Below are positions 28,702 through 37,358 of a stretch of DNA of 63,023 nucleotides, piece by piece; within the stretch, counting starts at the first letter, position 1, and the number at the start of each line of letters is the position of its first letter. The notes beneath the pieces were generated by a model. It saw only the letters and a program-made list of their open reading frames with translations, was not told the DNA's origin and did not search any database. The stretch lies in assembly GCA_001275005.1 (NCBI GenBank), contig JWZX01003152.1, forward strand, positions 1 to 63,023. The letters are read 5' to 3'. The DNA comes from Chrysochromulina tobinii. Lineage: Eukaryota; Haptophyta; Prymnesiales; Chrysochromulinaceae. The position numbers were made by a program, and so were the translations under genes.

Positions 28702-29425
28702 CACGGCTGCGTCGCCAAGCGGCTAGCGGCTACTAGCGGGGCTACCGTACCATAGTAGGAGTGGGCTGTGTACGAAGCGTACCCAGGTCCACGGAATCGC
28801 CCGCGCACCCGGCACCGGTATCCCTGGCGGCGCGCTGCGTTGTGTTTTTCTACTTTTTGGTTCGCTTAGCGGAAAAGGCGTGCTTTTTAGAGCGGAGTCC
28901 GGAGAGAGCACAGCACTCAGCGCAGAGCGAGCGGGGCGGGGCGCCTCGGGCGGGGCGGGCGTCGCCCCGTCGCGTCGTGGCGGTGTAAGGGCGTAAATCG
29001 ACAGCGAGTTCAGCGACACACCGTCTCCTCTCGTCTCGATCCGCGCACGAACGATAAAATGCCGTCGGCGTCGCGCGGCGGGGGCCGGACCGGGGTCGAC
29101 ACGAATATCACAAAATGAGGTTGCGAGCCGCGTGCTGGCGTGCTCCGGGTACGCGCGGTCTAAGGTGCGTAAGGACCGTGTTCGTCTATACCGGTACCGG
29201 CACAGAGCCGAGAGCGCCAGTGGACAGGACTTGGGTAAGGGGACCGGATGCAGTGCCACAGCGCACAGGGGCAGACCATCCGCCCATCAGTCAGCTTTGC
29301 GCGCGCGCTACAGTCGAAACAGTCCACCGCTCCACCGCGCGCGCTGCAAGCTCCGCGCCGCTCAGCGCTCTAAGCGCTCATCTCAGCGCTCTGAGTGCTC
29401 CTCTCAGCGCTCTAAGCGCTCACCT
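28702..29425. other. Convergent intergenic region with short repeats
   Basis: 724 bp. CTCAGCGCTCTAAGCGCTCA-type units occur three times at about 29366-29424, right behind the stop of the minus-strand gene; they are partly palindromic (AGCGCT). No gene seen. Confidence 0.5.
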
Positions 29426-30853
29426 TTAGCCCTCATCAGAGCTCGCGGGCCCTCCGGCGACGGCGACGCGGCTATTGACGTGAACGTGATGGTTGGGGTG
29501 GCACGAGGGCGGCACAAACTGAAAGAACTCTTGCCTGAGAGCAGGCTCCGTGGCGAAGAGGGGGGCTAGGCGTTCGTACAAAGCAGCTCCCCATGGCGAG
29601 GGCACCGCCGGCGTCGAGAGCGCCTTGAGCGTGGCCATTTTGGTCACCGCTGGCTCCGGCGTGGCACTCGGCGCCGTAGGCTCGGGGCTCGTGGCAGAGG
29701 TGAGGATGGCATGCAGCTCGAGGAGTGTGCCAGGGTCGTTGGCAAATCGTCTAAGGACGCGCCGTAGGAAGCCATGCGCAAGGGACTCGGCCAGGGCGGG
29801 GCTGAGCGGCTCCGGCCCGTAGCACGCATGGTAGGCGCACAGCTCCGGCTGCAGCGTCTCGATGCGAAAGCCCTCCGGGAGCAGACGGTTGAAGCTCCGG
29901 AGGAGGGCAGGGTGGCCGTCGAGTAGCTGGGCTGCTTGCTCCATCACCTCAATAGTGTCGAGAGCACCGTCCTCGAAGGCGATGAGCATCGCCATGAAGA
30001 GGTACTCCTGCCGCACCGCCTCGGGCGCCGCAAAGGTCGTTCGAAGCTCCTCGAGAAACGCCGACGCTTCCTTTTCCAGATTCGCCTCCTCCAATGCCGC
30101 ACGCGACAGCAGAGCGGCTGGGGGTGCAGCAGCAGCAGTCGCGGTGGCGGCGGCGGCGGCGCCGTCGACGGCGGTGCCAGCCACCGGGCCGCTGGGGCGG
30201 CCGCGCACGAACGGGCCGAGGCGTTCCTTGGCGGTTGTCCCGCCCTCGCGTGTGCCGCCCTCGCGTGCGACGACGCCCTCTCGTGCACCTCCCTTGCCGC
30301 CGTTGCCACCAGTGCTGCCGACCGCCTCACTCGTACGGTCGCTAGGCGCGCCCGCCGCAGCCATGGTGAGCCTCACGCTGGGAGCCGGTGCCCCACGAGC
30401 GACCCCCTGCACGCTGAAGGCCTGGCACCGGAACTCGAATTCATCGATGAGCACCGATTCGATGGTGAATATCGGTGCATCGCTCAGCCATCGCCGTGCA
30501 GCTGCTGTGGCCGGACGCTTAGCGTCGCTCCCTGATGAAGCTGCGACACCTGCACGTTTGCGCTCGCCCGAGCCGCGACCCCTGCCAGCAGTTGGCCCGC
30601 GTGGCGCTGCAGGACGCTTTGCCTCGATTCGCGAGGCGCACAGGTCGGCGTGCTCACTAAGAACGTCGAGGCGGAAGCTCTTGGCACAAATGGGGCACTG
30701 GCCCATGCCCAAGTTGATCCGTGGCGCACGTCGCAGCTCGCGATCGGGCTGCTGACCGGCATGCATCGTGACGAGCGCAATGAGCTCGCACAGCGCGAGC
30801 GCGTGGGTGGGCCTCTTTCTCAAAACTTGACACACGCGCAATCTCTGCTTCAT
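29426..30853 (-). CDS. UBZ zinc finger plus PAH (Sin3-like) domain protein
   Basis: 475 aa. A Rad18/UBZ4-type finger CPICAKSFRLDVLSEHADLC is at 53-72. A paired amphipathic helix domain of the Sin3 type lies at about 262-333 (ASAFLEELRTTFAAPEAVRQ, ending LLDGHPALLRSFNRLLPEGF). A second and possibly third PAH-like helical pair follow (LAHGFLRRVLRRFANDP, and LYERLAPLFATEPALRQEFF). Between finger and PAH is a low-complexity Gly/Ala linker. PAH domains bind helices of transcription repressors, and UBZ4 fingers bind ubiquitin, so a chromatin or repair adaptor is the best guess. The Sin3 core interaction domain is not seen. The true start may be at the Met in LGMGQCPIC or another upstream Met. Confidence 0.82.
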   Translation of the reverse strand: MKQRLRVCQVLRKRPTHALALCELIALVTMHAGQQPDRELRRAPRINLGMGQCPICAKSFRLDVLSEHADLCASRIEAKRPAAPRGPTAGRGRGSGERKRAGVAASSGSDAKRPATAAARRWLSDAPIFTIESVLIDEFEFRCQAFSVQGVARGAPAPSVRLTMAAAGAPSDRTSEAVGSTGGNGGKGGAREGVVAREGGTREGGTTAKERLGPFVRGRPSGPVAGTAVDGAAAAATATAAAAPPAALLSRAALEEANLEKEASAFLEELRTTFAAPEAVRQEYLFMAMLIAFEDGALDTIEVMEQAAQLLDGHPALLRSFNRLLPEGFRIETLQPELCAYHACYGPEPLSPALAESLAHGFLRRVLRRFANDPGTLLELHAILTSATSPEPTAPSATPEPAVTKMATLKALSTPAVPSPWGAALYERLAPLFATEPALRQEFFQFVPPSCHPNHHVHVNSRVAVAGGPASSDEG

Positions 30854-31225
30854 GCGAAAATTGCATGCTTCATCAGACGAGGATGGAACGTGGACCCCAG
30901 CGCAGGTAAGCGCGAGAACGGAGCGGTCTTGCCGGCGGATGCGTCGCCCGGCGCGTTAGGTATTAGGTCCTCCGGTGAGACAAAACCATCCTGGACAAAA
31001 CTTTAACGGAATAACACAAAATTTCTCTTGAAATTTCTACGATTACGTTACTATGCTACATGTAACGGGGGCTGCGCCGAGTCGTGTGATGCTCACGCCG
31101 GCCTCAGTCTTCAGTAGCCAACTAGCCATTTCGTCTCCAGGTCCAGTCACGCGCTGTCGTCCGCTCGGCGCCCCACACTCCTGCGCATCCTCATGACATC
31201 TCCTACGAGACCTCACTGTCCGACC
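30854..31225. other. Intergenic between two minus-strand genes
   Basis: 372 bp, AT-richer near 31000-31060. A possible promoter for the PAH gene. Nothing gene-like. Confidence 0.4.
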
Positions 31226-32554
31226 TCACTGTCCGGGGTAACGCGGCGGCTGCGGCGCACGGTCGCGCTCGACGGGGATGGGGATCGCTTGTCGCTGTAG
31301 GGAGCCCTGCATGCGTCGGTCGGCCGTTGGGATCAGAAGCCCGCCGGTGCAGCACACGGTGGCGAAGAGGAGGTCGCAGCAGACCATCGGCGCGTCGCAG
31401 TCATACGAGGTCTCACAGGACTGCGGCCCCGTGAGACCGAAGAGGTCCACGCCGCTCTTCGGCGCCGTCTTGGGCGTGCGCAGGTCGCGCAGCCGCTGCT
31501 GCTTGGCCGCATCCTCCGCGCGCTCGCGTGCCGCACGCTCGAGGGGCGTCTCATCGTCAGAAGCCGAGGCCTGCGGGGGTGGCGCGCGCCGCGTTGGGGC
31601 GGCGCGACGACCGTCCTCGCTCTCGGTGCCCTCGGTGCCGGCCTCGCTCGCGCCGCTGCTCGTGCTGCTGAAGCCAAAGTTGAGCAGCGCGTCGGCAAGC
31701 GGTTGGAAGAAAGGCACCGCGGCCTGCGGCGTGGCGTAGCCAGTGGCAGGCCATGCGAAGGCCAGCTGGATGGGCGTCGCGAGGGGCTCCTGGCCCGTCA
31801 GCACGATGTTCTCGAGCCGGTGCTGCCGAATCAAACCATCCTTGTCAAGGTCGTAGACGGACACGCCGTCGATGTGCACGAGCGCGGGCTCACCGTTGAC
31901 GAGGGTCGTGAGGCCAGTGGCCGGGTCGCGCATCCAGAGCTTGGCATTCCAGCGCACGCGGATCTGCGTTCAAGGGAGCGGCAACGGCAGGGTGAGGAAA
32001 TAGACAGGCGAGCGAGCTGACGCCGGGGAGAGGTGTAGGGAGGGGGGGGAAGGGGCCTCAGAGGCGAGGGTGACGGTTCTCACCGACTTGTCGTCCGCAA
32101 CGAGGCGGATGCCGACCTGCGCGTCCTGCATGGTCGTGCGCCGCAGAAAGCGCAGGGCGTCGAAGACGCGCTCGTACTGCTTCTTGCCCGCGAGCCGCTT
32201 GCCCGAGGGGTCGTGCAGTTCGATGTTGTCGGTGAAGATTGACATGTCGGGCCTTTCGGTGAAGAGGCGCGGGTAGTCGTGGCGCAGCACGTCAATCGCA
32301 CGCCCTTGATTGAGCTTGAAGACGGATGGGCCACGCTGCTCCGGCGGCGGCGGCAGGCCCCAAAGGGGCAGGGGCTCTGGCGTGGACTCCTTCTTGGGCG
32401 TGGCGCGTGGCACGGCGGCGATCTCGAGGCGGTCGAGGCGTGCGTTCGACGAGTCGGACGATGAGCTCGTGCTCGACACCCCCGTCGGCGGTCGTGCGCC
32501 GCCGGAGAAGGCCGCCACCGACTCGAGGGCGAGGAAGAGGGCAAGCAAACGCAT
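31226..32554 (-). CDS. Plastid DUF2358-like protein, two exons
   Basis: Model: complement(join(31226..31963,32084..32554)), 402 aa, with a 120-nt GT-AG phase-0 intron at 31964-32083. It starts with a signal peptide and Phe at the cleavage point (MRLLALFLALESVAAFSGG), so plastid targeting is likely. The middle (AIDVLRHDYPRLFTERPDMS, IFTDNIELHDPSGKRLAGKK, then across the junction DDKS-IRVRWNAKLWMRDP) matches the DUF2358 NTF2-like fold found in plastid proteins. The exon join restores the strand DDKSIRVRW, which supports the splice. A Cys-rich motif follows (GPQSCETSYDCDAPMVCC). Function unknown. It is head-to-head with 32753. Confidence 0.85.
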
Positions 32555-32752
32555 CCAGTTTCTACGAAGATGCTCAACCCTGCAATTTTCGTCAATTCGG
32601 TTTCACAGTTCAATCGGAGGACTCGCTCCCTTCCCAAAAGTTGGGTCAATAACTGGCTCACCTCAAACATGTTACACTGACATCTTGTTGGCAAACTTAA
32701 CTTTTATGCATGTGAGCCCATCCGATCTCGAGCCCGACGAGCTCAAGGCGCA

Positions 32753-34109
32753 ATGGCGATCACGCCGACGCTCCTGCTCCTTGTCGCTCCGACCGCTTTC
32801 GCCTTCGTGCCTGCACCTCGACTGGTGCCACGTACCGCGCATTTCTCGCCTCGGCTTGCCATTCGCACCCCGGTGGCGCCCGTCGCCTTTGCCGACCAGG
32901 CGGGCACTCTGGCCGGCACGTTTTTCCAGGCGAGCTTGCTGCCGTACATCGGCTTCCTCTACTTTTTGGGCTATGCGCCCAACAACACGCCAAAGCAGGC
33001 GCTCTTTGGCTTCCAGTTTCTGCTGCTCTTCGTGCTGTCGACCGTCTTCACTGGCATCGTGACCAAGTCGGTCTATGGAGCCTCACTCGCCGACACCGAC
33101 TGGCTTCACGGCGCCGCCGAGGCGCTCCTCACGACGAGCAACCTGTACGTGGCCTCCGGGTTTCGGAACGCGCTTGCCGGCGAGGCGGCGCCCGAGGGCC
33201 CGTCGTTCCGCTTTCCGGCGCTCGCGATCTTTGCGCTCGTCGTGGCGGCGACGGCAGCCGGCCCATCACTGGGCGTCGAGCAGCACAGCGCATTCCTCTA
33301 CGGCATCGGCAACCTCGGCGAGAACCCGCTGGCCGGCGTGCTCGACAGCGTGCGCTCCGAGCCCATCAATGCGCTCTCGCTGCCCACGTGGGCCATCCAC
33401 TTTTCGAGCGTCTTCGAGTGGCTCTTCGCCATGAGTATGCGTCGCTCGAGCACCCTTCCACTCATCTCCACTCATCTCCACCCTGCCTCAGTTCTCCACT
33501 CATCTCCTCTCGCGTGCCCCAAGTCGCGTGCGTTAAGGTTCTCCCTTGACGAGTTTGGCATGCCCCTCCCCTTCCCCCCTACTCGTAGGCTTCGTCGCGC
33601 AGTATGCACAGGCCACGGGCAACGAGCGCTGGCGCTGGCTCACGTACGGCATGCTGCCCCTCCACGCGTCAGGAGTGGCAGCATGCACGTACCATTTCTT
33701 CTACAACTCGGCCGACGTGAGCTTCCTCGTGGCGCTCCAGGCGGGGCTCACCCTCCTCGGCAACTCGACGGTGTGCATCGCCGCGCTGCTCATCGCCCTA
33801 TCCAACGGCTGGACAATCTCCGAACTGAACCCGTTTAAGCCCAAGGGTGAGGCCGGTGAGGCCGGCGAGGCCGCTGCGCCGGCGGCGGCAGTGGTCCCGC
33901 AGCCCGTGATCGCCACTCCGCTGCTCGCCGGTGAGCTGGTGCTGCTCACCGCAGTGTTCAGCTACCTGGTGAAGTATGGCGAGCCGGCGCTCACGCTGCC
34001 ATTCGAGCCGAACGCGCTCGTGGGCTGGGCACTCGTGCTCGGCATCCCTACCTTCGTCGGGTTCCGCTTTGTCGCCGGTGCGTCTGACTCAAACGCGGCA
34101 AGCGCGTAA
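32753..34109 (+). CDS. Fused DUF3593 and Ycf49 (DUF2499) plastid membrane protein
   Basis: Model: join(32753..33434,33589..34109), 400 aa, with a 154-nt GT-AG phase-1 intron. The signal peptide ends AFAFVPAP, the classic red-lineage plastid motif with Phe at +1. Residues about 48-140 (ASLLPYIGFLYFLGYAPN to ALLTTSNLYVASGFRNAL) match DUF3593; residues 205-290 (TWAIHFSSVFEWLFAM, then TYGMLPLHASGVAACTYHFF) match DUF2499, the Ycf49 family. A third membrane-rich part follows a Gly/Glu/Ala linker. The intron falls inside the Ycf49 core and the splice rebuilds it exactly. In cyanobacteria and plants these domains occur in separate proteins, so the fusion is of interest. Thylakoid or envelope location is inferred. 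Confidence 0.9.
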
Positions 34110-34385
34110 ACCTTTAGGTTCAATAGCGTGTGTACTTGCGATGCAAACGTCTAACGTGTGCGTGTGGCCGTGCGGGTGGTGTATCTAAGATACTTGTGGA
34201 ACCGGGCGTCCGGCACAGCGTCGCTTTAATTAACCGAGCCCGGCGCTTTCGCGCTTTGTTTATCCGCAACCCGCATCCGCCGATCCGGACGACGGCAGAA
34301 ACCGCCGACCGCGAACCGGTCGTACCCGCGGCGTTCACAGCAAGTTCACAGCGGTTTCGTCCCAACAGGGCATCACAACCCTGGC

Positions 34386-35411
34386 CTACATTTGTGTCGC
34401 TTCGGGGGATTCTGGCGGCCAGGACGTGTATCGTGTAGCGCTAGCGGCGTGGCGCGGCGAGCTGCTCGCGCCGCCGAACCACTGGCCACGGCCCCAAGCC
34501 GGCGGGTTGAGCCTGGCGAGCCACGCAGCCTTGGCGGCAGCCTCGTAGTTGTCGGCCTGCGCCGGCGGCGGCGCGGCGTCTCTGGTCCGCTCGGCGTCTC
34601 TGGTCCGCGCGGCGTCTCTGGTGGTCTCGGTCTCGTCGGTGAACATCGCAATGAGCCGGTCCTCCACTTCCTCCGCCGACCGGCACGGCGTGTCGTAGAG
34701 GACGGAGCCCGACCAGCGGAAGCGCTTCAGGACTCCTCCGAGTTCCTCGTCGCCGAGCAGGATGGTCTCGCACTCGAGCGAGAGACCCTCGAAGTTGAGC
34801 TGCGAGAGAGTCGCCTTCTCGAGTTGCTCTGTGGGCGCGAACGCGTCGCGCAGATGCCGCAGCGCGTAGAACTTGAGCAGCTTACCGAACTGCCTGTTCA
34901 TCAGCGCCATCTCAGCGTCCAGCTGACGCTGCTGGTCGGCGTAGACCGGAGGGAGCTCTGTCTGATGGGCGTCGAGGGCGCGCATGCTGAGCTGAGCGAA
35001 CGCCGTGCGCATATCGGCAGCACACTGCGGGCATGGGAAGGTTGGCCAGTCCACGTGCAGTGGCACCGCGATGCAGCGCTGATCATGTGACGAGCACAAT
35101 ACCTCTTCCACCGTGATGCCGTAGTCATCGACTCCCACGATTCGAACTGCCGCGAGCGCCTCTTTGGACCAATCCACGCCGTCAAAGTCTCCAATGCTCC
35201 TCGCAATCCGCAGCAGCTCCTCGTGGTGCTCAGCCGAGTTGAACTCTCTCAAAAAGTCGTCCTCCATTTGCTTCGAGTATGGCATCATTTTAGGCGACGG
35301 AAAGCTGCGAACTGCGCTCGAAGGCAGCGCCGCATGAAGTAGTGCCCCGCCGAGCAACAGCCCGACGGGGCTGGCGTCGCCGCGCGTTGGCGTAATTGTG
35401 GGTCCTTTCAT
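34386..35411 (-). CDS. Possibly plastid DUF2470-like protein
   Basis: 341 aa. The N-terminus has a moderately hydrophobic stretch (VGLLLGGALLHAALPSSAV) that may be an anchor or leader. Residues about 55-150 read EELLRIARSIGDFDGV, then AVRIVGVDDYGITVEEVLCS, then a substrate-facing loop with CPQC and a helix TAFAQLSMRALDAH. The strand-turn pattern AVRIVGVDDYGI resembles DUF2470 domains of heme-binding FMN-like proteins, which I offer with caution. The rest is helical, and the C-terminus Pro/Ala/Arg-rich with a RTRDA-type repeat. No close family identified. Confidence 0.6.
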   Translation of the reverse strand: MKGPTITPTRGDASPVGLLLGGALLHAALPSSAVRSFPSPKMMPYSKQMEDDFLREFNSAEHHEELLRIARSIGDFDGVDWSKEALAAVRIVGVDDYGITVEEVLCSSHDQRCIAVPLHVDWPTFPCPQCAADMRTAFAQLSMRALDAHQTELPPVYADQQRQLDAEMALMNRQFGKLLKFYALRHLRDAFAPTEQLEKATLSQLNFEGLSLECETILLGDEELGGVLKRFRWSGSVLYDTPCRSAEEVEDRLIAMFTDETETTRDAARTRDAERTRDAAPPPAQADNYEAAAKAAWLARLNPPAWGRGQWFGGASSSPRHAASATRYTSWPPESPEATQM

Positions 35412-35705
35412 GCGTAATTGCGGACTTGTGGTTCGTCAAATTTTGTTCACACATTCACACAAATGAGCGCATTCTAATTCTCGGATTTCGCTTCTCGGTG
35501 TCGTACATCCGAGCGTCCATGTATTCATCTTTTGACCGACAAGCGTGTAACGTCAATTCCGGCGTACACTTTTCGCAAAAGCGACGGCGGAGGCAATCTC
35601 TTAAGCCACCGGCATTTACAGGACGCCAATTGAATTTCCCAACGAGCAACGTTGAATGAACTTGAGCAGCGGTAGGGCGTCGCACGGCGTGGCCACACTG
35701 GCTCT

Positions 35706-36116
35706 TCACACCGACTTGTTCTTCGCGAACGACAAGACGTGGAGCACCGCGAGCATTCCCGTCAGCGCGCCGATCATCCCAGTTTGGAGCCAGTAGGCGC
35801 TAGTCGACGCGCCCGCAGGGAGGACCTTGCGAAGGTCGTCCGAAGCGTTTATCGCGCTGAGGCCCACCGTCGTGAGCGCAAGCGACGCAACAACATACGG
35901 TACGACGGCGCGGTGGCGCGCGGCCGCGAGGTTCAGGATCGCATACGTGCCCGCGCAGAAGGAGATGATCTTGTCTTGGTAGGGGTGAAATGGCGTGTCA
36001 TAGTAGATAAAGAGTATGGGCACTTTGAAGCCCACCCAGTGCGCAGCTGACATGGCGACAAAGTAACCGATGTTTGCGTACAGCGCGAGCGAGAGGAGGC
36101 CCGTCGGTGGCTCCAT
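35706..36116 (-). CDS. Small four-helix membrane protein, 136 aa
   Basis: Not recognised. Starting at ATG 36116 (MEPPTGLLSLAL) there are four hydrophobic segments (about 8-30, 48-66, 73-95 and 108-130), with a conserved-looking loop YYDTPFHPYQDKIISFCAGT between the first and second. The short Lys end is cytosolic-looking. The frame is open upstream to 36236 but codes a basic Thr/His-rich stretch, so I prefer 36116. It starts 242 bp from the next gene on the other strand. The size and layout fit a transporter-like or assembly protein, but nothing more can be said. Confidence 0.7.
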   Translation of the reverse strand: MEPPTGLLSLALYANIGYFVAMSAAHWVGFKVPILFIYYDTPFHPYQDKIISFCAGTYAILNLAAARHRAVVPYVVASLALTTVGLSAINASDDLRKVLPAGASTSAYWLQTGMIGALTGMLAVLHVLSFAKNKSV

Positions 36117-36358
36117 CGAGCGCACGCTGCGTGTGTGCGTGTGGGGGCGGGTAAGAGTGGAGAGGGAGGAACGGGAAGCGTGGGAGGCGAGCCACCGCGC
36201 CACGTGTTCGCGAAGGCATCCATGCGTGTGGCGCACCCCTCTTTGTGTGTGCTCGGGTTGTGAAATAAGGTGGCGGAGTGTGGAGAATTTTTATCAAATC
36301 ACACGGGCAAGGGATCGACAAATTTTCCGCGTTCACATCTTCGCGTTCACTTTTTGCG

Positions 36359-36982
36359 ATGGTGCGACTCATCGTGGTGCTCCTGTGCAGCGCGCGAGCA
36401 GACGCGTTCCGATTTCTTGCGGGCCGCTTTGCGACCAGCACGCAACTCACGACCGTAGTCTCAAGGACGCATCCGAAAATGTTTCCGAACAGTCTCGACA
36501 CTGAGAGTAATACTGGCGATGCGTGCGCTCTCCTGCCGTACCCGCCGTACCCTGGCGTGGCTCCTGGGTTGATCTTCGGCGAGGTGGAGCTGGCCGAAAT
36601 GGAGGACAGTCAGGAAACGCGCACGCAACTGTTTCTGCATGGGGATGGCACCGTCAAATCCGGTGCGACCAATGGGCCTCCGCCTGTGGCCATGTGCGGC
36701 CTTTGGCAGTGCGGCAGTATTGGGTTCCAAATGGTCCTCCAGCGCACGTTTACCGCCTCGCGGGGTACCAGATATACGGTGACGCGCGTGTACACGGGCG
36801 CCGTGAACGCGGACAGCAAAGGCGTCGACGCGGTGCTCGGCAGGATGGGCTTCTATCCTACCGATGAGGAGCTGGAGGGCGTGAGCATCTTCGGTGACAA
36901 CGGACTGGGCGGTGCGACGGCCATCGGCTACTTCTCCATCGACGGGAATACGCAGGCCGAATTGCAACGGAAGAATGCTTGA
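36359..36982 (+). CDS. Predicted plastid protein of unknown function, 207 aa
   Basis: The N-terminus MVRLIVVLLCSARADAFRFL is a signal peptide with Phe at the predicted +1 site, so plastid import is likely. The mature part has beta-rich sequence: PGLIFGEVELAEMEDSQETR, a Gly-rich loop, then GLWQCGSIGFQMVLQRTFTA and RYTVTRVYTGAVN, and a last strand GATAIGYFSIDG. The pattern suggests a beta-barrel or jelly-roll fold, but I cannot place the family. The ATG is preceded within 25 bases by two TTCAC boxes. Confidence 0.7.
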   Translation: MVRLIVVLLCSARADAFRFLAGRFATSTQLTTVVSRTHPKMFPNSLDTESNTGDACALLPYPPYPGVAPGLIFGEVELAEMEDSQETRTQLFLHGDGTVKSGATNGPPPVAMCGLWQCGSIGFQMVLQRTFTASRGTRYTVTRVYTGAVNADSKGVDAVLGRMGFYPTDEELEGVSIFGDNGLGGATAIGYFSIDGNTQAELQRKNA

Positions 36983-37358
36983 TATCGCTATCCCGTATGC
37001 TCTGGATGCCCATGCAGACTATGGATAGAATGGATTACAGACGGGATTACACAACGTTCTTTGCGCTTTGATTCGCTCCGGCCTGTGATTACCTCCCCTG
37101 CTGGCTTCCGGAGCACATTCGATAGGCTTCCGTATGGTTGTCTGTTGTTTATGTAGTAACTGAACTGAACTGCGGAAGGAGTACCGGTAGATACCCATTA
37201 GAGAGACTCTTAATCTTTAAAAGAAAAGAGCACTTCTGCGGCAAATACCCTGACCGTCACTTCCAGGCCAATGCATCTCGCACTTTGACGAATTCCCTGG
37301 CTGCACAGCACACGAGCATCCACTCAGGGCCTCTGTGTGTGAGAGAGAGTGCCAGGAC
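36983..37358. other. Intergenic
   Basis: 376 bp, AT-richer than the genes. It likely holds the 3' end of the plastid protein gene and the promoter of the next. No gene. Confidence 0.4.
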
